From positions 3,968,001-4,032,000 of the forward strand of contig OY970363.1 of NCBI GenBank assembly GCA_963718605.1: a DNA stretch of 64,000 nt, written 5' to 3'. Below the pieces are notes generated by a model, which was not told the origin of the DNA, ran no database searches, and was given only the letters and a program-made list of their open reading frames with translations. Source of the stretch: JACCXE01 sp963718605 (GTDB lineage: Bacteria; Actinomycetota; Acidimicrobiia; Acidimicrobiales; JACCXE01). Positions 1-10,444 of the stretch are shown here, in pieces (position 1 is the first letter of the stretch; the number at the start of each line of letters is the position of its first letter). The position numbers and the translations under genes are program-made.

Positions 1-2735
<2,735 letters not shown>

Positions 2736-2756
2736 GATTAGGTCTGAGTGTAGGTG

Positions 2757-3443
2757 CTAGTCCCCAAGGTCGATGATGCGCTCGCGCATGGCGTAAAGGA
2801 CCGCTTCCATGCGTGAGTGAAGGTGCAGTTTTTCCAGAATGTTCCGAACGTGATTCTTGATCGTGTTTTCGGAGATGTAGAGCTCTTCCGCGATCTCACG
2901 GTTGCTCATGCCCTTGGCCACGAACCGAAGCACTTCCACTTCTCGAGCCGTGAGGTTCGGGGTGGCGATCTGCTGGCGCTGCTCAATCTTCTTGGAAAGC
3001 GTGGAGAACTCCGTCAGGAGCTTGGACGCCATTGACGGGCTGATGAGGCTCTCGCCGGCGTGTACCCGCCGAATGGACGACGGCACCTCGTCGATCGCGA
3101 TGTCCTTGAGCAGGTAACCGTTGGCGCCCGCCTTGATCGCGTCGTACAGGTGGGTGTCCTCGTCGGACACCGTCAGCATGATGATGCGGGTCGACGGCAC
3201 GAGTTCCTTGATGCGCCTGGCGGCCTCGATCCCGTCCACTCGCGGCATGCGAATGTCCATCAGCACTACGTCAGGAGCGAACTCTTCGGCGCGCTGAACA
3301 GCCTCTTCGCCGTCGGAGGCCTCAGCCACCATGGCGATGTCGTCTTCGGTTGAGAGGACTACTTCGAGGCCGCGTCGGTACAACTCTTGGTCGTCGGCGA
3401 CGAGTACCCGGATGACCGGAGACGGCGCGGGTGCATCAGCCAC
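2757..3443 (-). CDS. NarL/LuxR-family response regulator
   Basis: A 228-residue two-domain response regulator. The receiver domain (about residues 11-130) has the acidic pair D17/D18, phospho-acceptor D63 (in LMDIRMP), T91 and K113, so it should be phosphorylatable. The C-terminal GerE/LuxR helix-turn-helix (about 160-225) contains LTAREVEVLRFVAKGMSN and the NTIKNHVRNI recognition region. The GTG start at 3441-3443 sits exactly 6 nt after a TAGCTT hexamer, so the message is probably leaderless and the gene is transcribed independently of hpf, 16 bp upstream. No sensor kinase lies nearby, so the partner and target genes are unknown. Its position between hpf and secA suggests, by inference only, a link to growth state or secretion stress. 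Confidence 0.93.
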   Translation of the reverse strand: MADAPAPSPVIRVLVADDQELYRRGLEVVLSTEDDIAMVAEASDGEEAVQRAEEFAPDVVLMDIRMPRVDGIEAARRIKELVPSTRIIMLTVSDEDTHLYDAIKAGANGYLLKDIAIDEVPSSIRRVHAGESLISPSMASKLLTEFSTLSKKIEQRQQIATPNLTAREVEVLRFVAKGMSNREIAEELYISENTIKNHVRNILEKLHLHSRMEAVLYAMRERIIDLGD

Positions 3444-3449
3444 GCCGCA

Positions 3450-3455
3450 AAGCTA
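3450..3455 (-). promoter_or_regulatory. Leaderless -10 hexamer of the response regulator
   Basis: TAGCTT on the minus strand with a 6-nt spacer to the GTG start codon, so the predicted +1 is the first base of the start codon. The hexamer lies between hpf and the regulator gene. Confidence 0.5.
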
Positions 3456-3459
3456 ATTG

Positions 3460-3795
3460 CTAGCTGGCGATCCCCACACGATGGTGCGGATGGCTGCGCC
3501 CGATAAGACGCCCCTTCCGGCGCTCCAACTGACGTACGAGCTTGTCCATCACGGTGTCGAGAGCGGCCATCGCGTCGCCGGCCATCGCGCGTGCCCGCAC
3601 GACATTGCCGCGACCCACAAGGGTGACTTCGCAGATTTCGCGCTGGTCAACCCTGCGATGGGCTTCTTCCACAAACCGGACCTCGGCACGCTCGAGGACA
3701 TCGAGGTAGCGATCGAGGTGACCGACCTTTTCGTCGACGGCGAGACGTAAGGCAGTCGGCACGTCGACGTTTCGGTGGCTGATGGTGATCTCCAT
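3460..3795 (-). CDS. hpf: Ribosome hibernation promoting factor, short form
   Basis: A 111-residue HPF/RaiA (YfiA) family protein: it begins MEITISHRNVDVPTALR and continues through EVRFVEEAHRR to the end of the fold. The family binds the 30S decoding region and inactivates ribosomes in stationary phase. Only the N-terminal S30AE-type domain is present. The C-terminal dimerisation domain of long HPF, the usual form in actinobacteria (about 200 residues or more), is absent, and the 16 bp before the next gene leave no room for it. The start is supported by a GAGGTG Shine-Dalgarno at 3801-3806, 5 nt upstream. This is one of the few genes here with a real leader. secA lies downstream and comF upstream. 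Confidence 0.88.
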   Translation of the reverse strand: MEITISHRNVDVPTALRLAVDEKVGHLDRYLDVLERAEVRFVEEAHRRVDQREICEVTLVGRGNVVRARAMAGDAMAALDTVMDKLVRQLERRKGRLIGRSHPHHRVGIAS

Positions 3796-4063
3796 GCATG
3801 CACCTCATATTCAGTTGTGGGATTGGAAACTTCGTTTGGATCGGGCGTGGTTGACCTGGTCTTCGTCCCCACACTCGCCTGGCGTCACTGGCCGACGATC
3901 GGCCATGCAACGTTCAGGACTTACATCTAAATCGCACCGTGCTCAGCAGCAACACGGAGTTGCTGCCTTACGTGGGCCGTTTCGCCTGCGACTGGCATCG
4001 GCTTGCAACCACAAACCCACACCCGATCCATAAACCGAATGGTACGCCCTGAAATCCCAAGTG
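3796..4063. other. 268-bp intergenic region between comF and hpf
   Basis: The longest gap in the first 10 kb. It should hold the hpf promoter and leader on the minus strand. A weak candidate is TTGCTG followed 16 nt later by TTAGAT (hexamer at 3925-3930). The hpf Shine-Dalgarno is at the left end. No convincing coding frame, RNA gene or repeat is seen. Confidence 0.4.
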
Positions 4064-4717
4064 TCATCGGGCCTCTCCCAAGCTTTTTGTTAAGGGTGTG
4101 TAAGCGGCGGTCACAGCGACGATCGAGGCTGCGCCCATTGAGCGAAGTTGCTGCGCCGCCGAAGCGAGGGTCGCGCCGGTGGTGATCACGTCGTCGACCA
4201 AAACCACCTTCCGGCCCATTAGGGGGTACGCACGGTGCTTCATGGCTCGTGGGCGCAGCGGCGGCCCGCCGACCCGTTCGCCCGCCGACCGACCCGTGAG
4301 CGAGGCGCCTCGTCCGCGCTCTAACAACTCGTGCGCGGGTAGCGAAAGACACTTGGCGACAACTTTCGCGAGCAGCGCGCCGTGGTCGAAGCCGCGTGCG
4401 CGGACGTGGGCCGGATTGGCCGGAGCCCAGGTGACGACGTCGACGGCCTGGTCGCGCACGAGCTCGGCCATACCCCGCCCCAGCCACGCCACAGCCGCGC
4501 GTTGGTTCCGAAATTTCAGCCGGGCTACAAGTTCCCGCCCGGTGCCGCGGTAGCTCAACAGCGCGGCGCAGTGGTCGACGCCGTCGATGCTGGGTACGGG
4601 ACCGGCGGCGCGCATCGACGCGTGGCACGCCGCGCACGGGATACGCCCCGTACGTCCACACACAGGACATCGCCAACCAAGCAACACGCCGACGAAATTA
4701 CGGACGGGGTGTAACAC
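4064..4717 (-). CDS. ComF-family phosphoribosyltransferase
   Basis: 217 residues. An N-terminal zinc ribbon (C17, C20, C28, C31) is followed by a type I phosphoribosyltransferase fold with the PRPP loop VVLVDDVITTGAT at about 171-183. The RARGFDHG segment around 106-112 is typical of ComFC/GntX proteins. ComF is needed for DNA uptake in competent bacteria, but in non-competent actinobacteria its role is not established. The start is a GTG at 4715-4717. Only 26 bp separate it from the divergent kinase gene, so the two promoters must overlap. It is followed after 268 bp by hpf on the same strand. Confidence 0.88.
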   Translation of the reverse strand: MLHPVRNFVGVLLGWRCPVCGRTGRIPCAACHASMRAAGPVPSIDGVDHCAALLSYRGTGRELVARLKFRNQRAAVAWLGRGMAELVRDQAVDVVTWAPANPAHVRARGFDHGALLAKVVAKCLSLPAHELLERGRGASLTGRSAGERVGGPPLRPRAMKHRAYPLMGRKVVLVDDVITTGATLASAAQQLRSMGAASIVAVTAAYTPLTKSLGEAR

Positions 4718-4730
4718 GGACCCGGTGTCC

Positions 4731-4736
4731 TATCGT
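4731..4736 (+). promoter_or_regulatory. Near-leaderless -10 hexamer of the APH-like gene
   Basis: TATCGT lies 7 nt before the ATG at 4744, inside the 26-bp divergent gap with comF. This implies a leaderless or 1-nt-leader message. Confidence 0.45.
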
Positions 4737-4743
4737 CCGGGCC

Positions 4744-5802
4744 ATGGCACCGCTGGTTCCGGGGATAACCGCTGAAGATTTGTTGACCGCCGAATGGTTG
4801 TCGGACGCACTCAATCTTCCGATCGCGTCCGTGACGTTGCAGCCCGTCGGCACCGGCCAGATCGGTGACTGCGAGCGCGTCACGCTCACCTACGCCCAAG
4901 CGTGTGACGGGCCGGCGACGATCGTCGCGAAGATTCCGTCGCAGGAACCGACGAGTCGCAACGCGGGCGTGGCCCTCGGCACCTACCGCAAGGAGTCGAG
5001 CTTCTACCGCGACTTGCGCGACAAGCTGCCCGTGCGCGCGCCGTTGTGCCACTACGTCGACTTTGACGAGGCGACGTCGGAGTTCGTGTTGCTGCTCGAG
5101 GACCTGGCGCCCGCCGTGCAGGGCGACCAGATCACCGGTTGCACACCCGACCAGGCAGCGCTGGCCGTGGCCGAGTTGCCGAAGCTGCACGCCCCGATGT
5201 GGGGTGACCCGAAGCTGGCGGAGATGGCGTGGCTGAGCGGCGGCTACGGCGAGAACCCCGACATGACCGGGCAGTTCCTCGGCATGTTGTTCGAAGGCTT
5301 CAAAGCTCGGTACTCCGAACGCATCGACGACGACATCCTCGACTTGAGCGAGCGAATGCTCACGAACATGGTGGCGATGTACGACCTCGGCGATCGGCCC
5401 CGCACGTTGCAGCACTCGGACTACCGCTTGGACAACATGCTCTTCGGCACCGCCGAGGGCGGCGCGCCGATCGCGATCGTCGACTGGCAGACAGTGGCCA
5501 ACGGTTACGGCGTCGCTGACCTGTCGTACTTCATCGGCGCCGGGCTGGTCCCCGAGGACCGGCGCGCGCACGAGGAGGATCTCGTGCGGCTCTACCTCGA
5601 CGGGATGAGCGCGGCGGGCATCGATCTGTCGTGGGACGAGTTGTGGTGGCAGTACCGGCGCCACACGACCTCGGGCCTCGTGATGGCGATCGGCGCGTCG
5701 CAGGTGGTCGGCCAAACCGACCGCGGCGACGACATGTTCGTCACGATGGCGCAGCGCCACGGTCGTCACGCGCTCGACCTCGAGTTCGAACAGACCCTTT
5801 AA
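4744..5802 (+). CDS. Aminoglycoside-phosphotransferase/ecdysteroid-kinase-like protein
   Basis: A 352-residue protein with the APH/choline-kinase-like fold. The N-lobe carries K63 (VAKIP) and E84. The catalytic loop LQHSDYRLDN (221-231) has the essential D226 and N231, and the Mg-binding IVDWQ has D247. The substrate cannot be read from sequence. In actinobacteria these kinases often sit with acyl-CoA or F420-dependent oxidoreductase genes and are not drug-resistance genes. The LLM-class oxidoreductase starts 4 bp downstream, so the pair is probably co-transcribed with the YczE-like gene after it. The start is supported by a TANNNT hexamer 7 nt upstream. Confidence 0.85.
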   Translation: MAPLVPGITAEDLLTAEWLSDALNLPIASVTLQPVGTGQIGDCERVTLTYAQACDGPATIVAKIPSQEPTSRNAGVALGTYRKESSFYRDLRDKLPVRAPLCHYVDFDEATSEFVLLLEDLAPAVQGDQITGCTPDQAALAVAELPKLHAPMWGDPKLAEMAWLSGGYGENPDMTGQFLGMLFEGFKARYSERIDDDILDLSERMLTNMVAMYDLGDRPRTLQHSDYRLDNMLFGTAEGGAPIAIVDWQTVANGYGVADLSYFIGAGLVPEDRRAHEEDLVRLYLDGMSAAGIDLSWDELWWQYRRHTTSGLVMAIGASQVVGQTDRGDDMFVTMAQRHGRHALDLEFEQTL

Positions 5803-5806
5803 CCCC

Positions 5807-6886
5807 GTGACCCAGATGAACGAACTGGCCTTCTACGGCATGGCGGGCGCGGCGCGTTCGCCCCGCGGCCTGCTCGACGAGGTGCGCGACGCCGAACGCA
5901 TGGGCCTCGGCTCGGTCTTCCTGTCCGAGCGGTTCAACGTCAAGGAGGCGGTGACGCTCAGCGGCGCGGTCGGCGGCGCGACCACGACCCTGGGCATCGC
6001 CACCGGTGTCACCAACCACAACACGCGCCACCCGATCGTCACCGCGGCGTTCGCGACGACGATGGACAAGCTCACCGACGGGCGGTTCGCGCTCGGTCTC
6101 GGGCGCGGCATCGCGCCGTTGTTCAAGGCGTTCGGGCTGCCCTCGATCACCACCGCGCAGCTCGAAGACTTCGCCGGGCTCATGCGCAACCTGTGGCAGA
6201 ACGAGATGGTGTTCGGCCACAACGGGCCCGCGGGCAGCTATCCGTTCCTGCGCGTCGACTGGGGCGGTGACGGCCGGACGATCCCGATGATGCTCACCGC
6301 GTTCGGGCCCAACTCGTTGGCGCTCGGCGGCCGGGTTTACGACGGCGTGATCCTGCACACCTTCTTCACCGACGAGACGTTGGCGCGCTGCGTCAAGACC
6401 GTGCGTGACGCAGCCGAACAGGCGGGCCGCGACCCTGACTCCGTCCGTATCTGGTCCTGTCTCGCCACGATCGGCGATCACATCCCGTACGAGGTCCGCT
6501 TGAAGAAGACCGTCGGCCGCCTCGCCACGTACCTGCAGGCGTATGGCGATCTGATGGTGACGACCAACAACTGGGACCCGGCCGCGCTCGCCGCGTTCCG
6601 CGCCGCCGACGCAGTCACAAGCATCCCGGGCGCGATCGACGACATCGCGACGACCGCACAACTCGAAGCGGTCGCCGAAGTGATCCCGGCGGAGTGGCTC
6701 GCGCCGGCCGCGACCGGCACGCCCGATGAATGCGTCGACACGATCCAACGGCAGTTCGACCTCGGCGCGACCGGCGTGATCTTGCACGGCGCGTCGCCCG
6801 CCGAACTCGAACCGATCGTCGACGCCTACCGCCCGCGGCGAAACGACGCCGCGTTCGCACACCTGTCCCCCAACCCCGCTCAATGA
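5807..6886 (+). CDS. LLM-class F420-dependent oxidoreductase
   Basis: 359 residues of the luciferase-like monooxygenase (TIM-barrel) superfamily. Family features include GLGSVFLSERFNVKEA near the N terminus, ATGVTNHNTRHP in the cofactor region, and GRFALGLGRG. The family uses F420 or FMN. F420 is favoured because cofD and cofE are in this window and the sequence resembles the actinobacterial F420-dependent subfamily. The reaction is unknown. A GTG start at 5807 is taken; an ATG 9 nt further in (5816) is an alternative. Its stop overlaps the next start as ATGA. Confidence 0.88.
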   Translation: MTQMNELAFYGMAGAARSPRGLLDEVRDAERMGLGSVFLSERFNVKEAVTLSGAVGGATTTLGIATGVTNHNTRHPIVTAAFATTMDKLTDGRFALGLGRGIAPLFKAFGLPSITTAQLEDFAGLMRNLWQNEMVFGHNGPAGSYPFLRVDWGGDGRTIPMMLTAFGPNSLALGGRVYDGVILHTFFTDETLARCVKTVRDAAEQAGRDPDSVRIWSCLATIGDHIPYEVRLKKTVGRLATYLQAYGDLMVTTNNWDPAALAAFRAADAVTSIPGAIDDIATTAQLEAVAEVIPAEWLAPAATGTPDECVDTIQRQFDLGATGVILHGASPAELEPIVDAYRPRRNDAAFAHLSPNPAQ

Positions 6887-7512
6887 CCTCACGCGACTTC
6901 TGGTCGCGCCTACCCCAGTGCATGGTCGGCCTGGTCGGCGTGGGGCTCGGCGCGTCGTTGATGCTCGACGCGCACGTTGGGCTGGCTCCATGGGACGTGC
7001 TGCATCAAGGCATTCACAAGCACACCGAAATACCGATCGGCACGATCTCGATCCTCGTGGGCCTCGTGCTCTTCGTGCTGTGGATCCCATTGAAGCAACG
7101 CATCGGGGCGGGCACGGTGCTCAACGTGTTCACGATCGGCCTCGCGATCGACGCGTTTCTTGCGGTTCCGTTCGAGCCGCACGGCTTGCCACTGCGGGTC
7201 GCGTGCTGCGTGATCGGGGACGTGATCATCGCGGCGAGCGGCGGCATCTATATCGGCGCGGGTCTCGGGACCGGTCCACGCGACGGGCTCATGACGGGCA
7301 TGGTCGCCCGCGGCTACCCGCTGCGCACAGTGCGCACGGTCCTCGAACTCACGGTGCTCGCGGCGGGTTGGATGCTGGGCGGCAACATCGGATTCGGGAC
7401 CGTGCTTTTCGCGGTCACCGTCGGCCCGATCCTCCACTGGGTGCTGCACCGGGTGGACCGGGGGGTGCTGGCACCCCAGCCGAAGGACGTGGAGCCAACC
7501 TTCCCGAACTAA
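6883..7512 (+). CDS. YczE/YyaS/YitT-family membrane protein
   Basis: 209 residues with five to six hydrophobic segments. Family motifs include the APWDVLHQGI segment near residues 30-40 and the glycine-rich IGAGLGTGPRDGLMTG. It is an integral membrane protein of unknown transport function. The ATG at 6883 overlaps the oxidoreductase stop by 4 nt, which indicates translational coupling and rules out the longer upstream reading. It is the last gene of a three-gene plus-strand unit. Confidence 0.82.
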   Translation: MTSRDFWSRLPQCMVGLVGVGLGASLMLDAHVGLAPWDVLHQGIHKHTEIPIGTISILVGLVLFVLWIPLKQRIGAGTVLNVFTIGLAIDAFLAVPFEPHGLPLRVACCVIGDVIIAASGGIYIGAGLGTGPRDGLMTGMVARGYPLRTVRTVLELTVLAAGWMLGGNIGFGTVLFAVTVGPILHWVLHRVDRGVLAPQPKDVEPTFPN

Positions 7513-7523
7513 CAGGAAACTCC

Positions 7524-7529
7524 TAGGGT
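7524..7529 (+). promoter_or_regulatory. Leaderless -10 hexamer of the cupredoxin lipoprotein
   Basis: TAGGGT followed by 6 nt and the ATG at 7536. It lies just after the stop of the YczE-like gene. Confidence 0.5.
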
Positions 7530-7535
7530 CGCCGT

Positions 7536-8759
7536 ATGCGGACTTCCAGGCTCAAGGCCATTGCCCTCACGTTGACCGTGCTGGGCACCATGCTCGGCGC
7601 CTGTTCCAGCGGCGGTGGTGACAGTCGCACGATCCAGGTCGACCATGGCCACGACGAATTCGCCGGCACGTTCCGCTCCTTCTTTCCGCGCGATGTCACC
7701 GTGAAACCGGGCATGACGCTGAAGTTCCACCAGACGTGGAGCGGCGAAGCACACACCGTGACCATGGGCACCGAAATCCAGGATCTCATCGAACCGGAGA
7801 TGCTCCCGATAATCCGGAAATCGACGTCGGAGGAACCGCCGGATGACGACTCGCTGTACACCGACGCGGAGAATGCCGCCGGCGAAGAGTTCTTCTCCAA
7901 GACGCCGTTCTTCTATGGCGAGAAAGGCCCGAACCCGCCGGCGGCGCAGCCCTGCTATCTCGACACCGGCTTGCCGCCAGACAACGGCAAGCCCTGCAAG
8001 CAGATCGACCAGCCCGCGTTCACCGGCAAGCAGAGTTACTACTCGAGCGGCTTCATCCCGTACCTCGGCAGCCGCGGCAATGAGTACGAGATGAAGATCG
8101 CAGACGACGCCAAGCCCGGCTCGTACTTCTATTACTGCAACCTGCACGGGCCCGGCATGAGCGGCGAGATCACCGTGACGAAGTCCGGCAAGATCCCGTC
8201 GCAGGCCGATGTCAACCGGCAGGCGAGCAAGGAAGTCGAAACGATCGCCAGGCCGTTGCTCGCCCAGGTTCAGAAGGAGCGGGCCGGCAACGGGGACATT
8301 GAGGGGAACCTTGCCGGTTCAGGCACCGAGAAGAACGCTGCGATCAAGGGCCAGGTCAACGAGTTCACGCCGCGCACGGTGAAGGCGAAGGCCGGCGAGC
8401 CGGTCACGTGGACCTTCATCGGGGCCCATTCGATCAGCTTCAATGTGCCGCCCTACGTGCCCCTCACCACGATCAACAAGAAGGGCAAGGTCGTGGAGAA
8501 CGAGTCCGTCTTCGAGCCAGCTGGTGGCTGGCCGGGCCGATCCACTCCGACCGACACCGGTGACGGCCCTCCGGGGAGCGGGACGGGACCAACCGAGCAC
8601 GTGACGGCGCCGGACTTCGACGGATCAGGCGGGCTGCATTCCTCGGGCGTGGACTGGGAGACGGGCGACACCTACACGGTGACCTTCACGAAGCCCGGCA
8701 CCTACCCGATGGCGTGCCTGATCCACCCGGGGATGATCGGCAAGGTCGTCGTTTCGTAG
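7536..8759 (+). CDS. Lipoprotein with two cupredoxin-like domains
   Basis: 407 residues. A lipoprotein signal ends in the lipobox LGAC (C23 would be lipidated). Domain 1 (about 31-215) has the type-1 copper ligand set H73, C201, H204, M208. Domain 2 (about 265-407) has H298, C394, H397, M400, with the C-x2-H-x2-M spacing of amicyanin. It is predicted to be a membrane-anchored extracytoplasmic blue-copper protein, possibly an electron carrier. Domain 1 has a long insertion (about 80-180) between its first His and the Cys-His-Met loop, with an extra pair of cysteines (C140, C154). It appears monocistronic with a leaderless promoter. The partner oxidase or reductase is not in the window. Confidence 0.82.
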   Translation: MRTSRLKAIALTLTVLGTMLGACSSGGGDSRTIQVDHGHDEFAGTFRSFFPRDVTVKPGMTLKFHQTWSGEAHTVTMGTEIQDLIEPEMLPIIRKSTSEEPPDDDSLYTDAENAAGEEFFSKTPFFYGEKGPNPPAAQPCYLDTGLPPDNGKPCKQIDQPAFTGKQSYYSSGFIPYLGSRGNEYEMKIADDAKPGSYFYYCNLHGPGMSGEITVTKSGKIPSQADVNRQASKEVETIARPLLAQVQKERAGNGDIEGNLAGSGTEKNAAIKGQVNEFTPRTVKAKAGEPVTWTFIGAHSISFNVPPYVPLTTINKKGKVVENESVFEPAGGWPGRSTPTDTGDGPPGSGTGPTEHVTAPDFDGSGGLHSSGVDWETGDTYTVTFTKPGTYPMACLIHPGMIGKVVVS

Positions 8760-8768
8760 CGCAGCCCG

Positions 8769-8774
8769 TAGGCT
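8769..8774 (+). promoter_or_regulatory. Candidate -10 hexamer of ahcY
   Basis: TAGGCT lies 10 nt before the ATG at 8785, in the 25-bp gap after the lipoprotein gene. There is no room for a riboswitch or long leader. Confidence 0.35.
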
Positions 8775-8784
8775 GTTGCGCCTT

Positions 8785-10191
8785 ATGACTCCCGTTGAGG
8801 GCGACTTCAAGGTCGCCGATATGTCGCTGGCCGAATTCGGTCGCAAAGAGATCGTGCTCGCCGAAGAAGAAATGCCCGGCTTGATGGCGCTGCGCGCCGA
8901 GTTCGAGGACGCCCAGCCCCTCGCCGGCGCCCGCATCACGGGCTCGATCCACATGACAATCCAGACCGCGGTGCTGATCGAGACGCTGGTCGCGCTTGGC
9001 GCCGACGTCCGCTGGTCGAGTTGCAACATCTTCTCCACGCAGGACCACGCGGCGGCCGCGATCGCCGCGGCCGGCATCCCCGTGTTTGCTTGGAAGGGTG
9101 AGACGCTCGAGGAGTACTGGTGGTGCGTCGAGCAGACCTTCCGTTGGCCGAACGGCGAGGCGCCCAACATGATCCTCGACGACGGCGGCGACGCCACGAT
9201 GCTGGTCCACCTCGGCACCGAGTTCGAGAAGGACGGCTCCGTGCGGGCCGATTCCGAATCCGACTCCGACGAAATGAAGATCGTTCTCGCCAAGCTCCGC
9301 GAGACGCTCGGCATGTGGACGGCGATCGGCCAGTCGGTCCAGGGTGTCACCGAAGAGACCACCACCGGAGTGCACCGGCTCTACGAGCGGTTCAACAACA
9401 ACACGCTGCTGTGGCCAGCCATCAACGTCAACGACTCGGTCACCAAGTCGAAGTTCGACAACGTGTACGGCATCCGCCACTCATTGATCGACGGCATCTT
9501 CCGCGCCACCGACGTGATGATGGGCGGCAAGGTTGCGCTGATTCTCGGCTACGGCGACGTCGGCAAGGGCTGCGCCCAGTCGCTGCGCGGCCAGGGTGCT
9601 CGCGTGCTCATCGCTGAGATCGACCCGATCTGCGCGCTACAAGCGGCGATGGAGGGCTACGAAGTCGTGCGCCTCGAGGACGTCGTGGACAAGGTCGACG
9701 TGTTCGTGACCGCCACCGGTAACAAGGACATCCTGTCCGCCGAGATCATGGGCAAGATGAAGCACAACGCGATCGTCGGCAACATCGGGCACTTCGACAA
9801 CGAGATCGACATGGCTGGGCTCAACAAGCTCAGCGACGTGAAGCATTTCAACATCAAGCCCCAAGTCGACGAGTACGCGTTCCCCGACGGCCACTCGATC
9901 ATCATCCTGGCCGAAGGCCGCCTGCTGAACCTCGGCTGCGCGACGGGACATCCATCGTTCGTGATGTCGACGTCGTTCACGAACCAGGTGCTGGCCCAGA
10001 TCGAACTCTGGACCAAGGGCGACAACTACCCCGTCGGCGTCTACCGCTTGCCGCGTGAACTCGATGAAAAGGTCGCCCGCCTCCACCTCGACAAGCTCGG
10101 CGTGAAGCTCACCAAGCTCACCAAGGACCAAGCCGACTACATCGGCGTCCCCCAAAACGGCCCCTACAAGCCCGACCACTACCGCTACTAG
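8785..10191 (+). CDS. ahcY: S-adenosyl-L-homocysteine hydrolase (adenosylhomocysteinase)
   Basis: 468 residues. It cleaves S-adenosylhomocysteine to adenosine and homocysteine, removing the product that inhibits methyltransferases. The NAD-binding loop GYGDVGKG is at about 255-262. The substrate and NAD residues DDGGDAT, FDNVYG and HFDNEID and the C-terminal KPDHYRY signature are present. Full length for the family. The ATG at 8785 is preferred over a TTG 9 nt upstream. A nested hairpin and a longer repeated hairpin follow in the convergent gap after its stop. In mycobacteria sahH lies in the same secA-to-birA neighbourhood (recalled). Confidence 0.96.
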   Translation: MTPVEGDFKVADMSLAEFGRKEIVLAEEEMPGLMALRAEFEDAQPLAGARITGSIHMTIQTAVLIETLVALGADVRWSSCNIFSTQDHAAAAIAAAGIPVFAWKGETLEEYWWCVEQTFRWPNGEAPNMILDDGGDATMLVHLGTEFEKDGSVRADSESDSDEMKIVLAKLRETLGMWTAIGQSVQGVTEETTTGVHRLYERFNNNTLLWPAINVNDSVTKSKFDNVYGIRHSLIDGIFRATDVMMGGKVALILGYGDVGKGCAQSLRGQGARVLIAEIDPICALQAAMEGYEVVRLEDVVDKVDVFVTATGNKDILSAEIMGKMKHNAIVGNIGHFDNEIDMAGLNKLSDVKHFNIKPQVDEYAFPDGHSIIILAEGRLLNLGCATGHPSFVMSTSFTNQVLAQIELWTKGDNYPVGVYRLPRELDEKVARLHLDKLGVKLTKLTKDQADYIGVPQNGPYKPDHYRY

Positions 10192-10226
10192 ACGCGTCGG
10201 CGACGTGCCTCGGCACGGCCCGCTCA

Positions 10227-10271
10227 GAGCGACAACGCTGACGGCCTGCGGCCGTGAGGGATAAGTCGCTC
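10227..10271 (+). terminator. Nested hairpin, possible ahcY terminator
   Basis: The outer inverted repeat GAGCGAC (10227-10233) and GTCGCTC (10265-10271) encloses an inner ACGGCC-TGC-GGCCGT hairpin at 10241-10255. It starts 36 bp after the ahcY stop. There is no U-tract, so the terminator role is inferred from position. Confidence 0.35.
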
Positions 10272-10332
10272 AGACGCGGGCCTCAACCGAGACACACCCC
10301 CGCCGCTTTGCGGAACATCGACGAAAATCTGA

Positions 10333-10384
10333 GCAATCGCGCGCGGAAGTGCGCACCCCACCACGCACTTCCGCGCGCGATTGC
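10333..10384. repeat. 52-bp palindromic repeat, copy 1
   Basis: A perfect 21-bp inverted repeat (arms 10333-10353 and 10364-10384) around a 10-nt loop CACCCCACCA. Arms contain GCGCGCGGAAGTGCG and its complement. A second copy at 63312-63363 has a nearly identical stem and the reverse-complement loop with one difference, so the element has a defined orientation and is inverted there. Both copies lie between convergent genes, fitting a REP-like element or a bidirectional terminator. Confidence 0.85.
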
Positions 10385-10444
10385 GGGGTTTGTGCGCTAC
10401 GACGACCGCCAGCGGCGGCGGATGGCGACGTCCAAGCGCCGAAA

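Larger units (their letters stand above)
10192..10444. other. 253-bp convergent intergenic region with two hairpins
   Basis: A gap between ahcY (+) and the isomerase gene (-). It holds a nested hairpin near 10227-10271 and the perfect 21-bp-stem repeat at 10333-10384. No coding frame is convincing here. Confidence 0.7.

Noticed and set aside
4555..7090. Two long minus-strand frames across the kinase, oxidoreductase and membrane protein genes
   Set aside because: Both have shadow composition and no recognisable domain, while the plus strand has three coupled genes with catalytic motifs.
8760..8784. Possible SAH or other riboswitch before ahcY
   Set aside because: Only 25 bp separate it from the upstream gene; no aptamer can fit.
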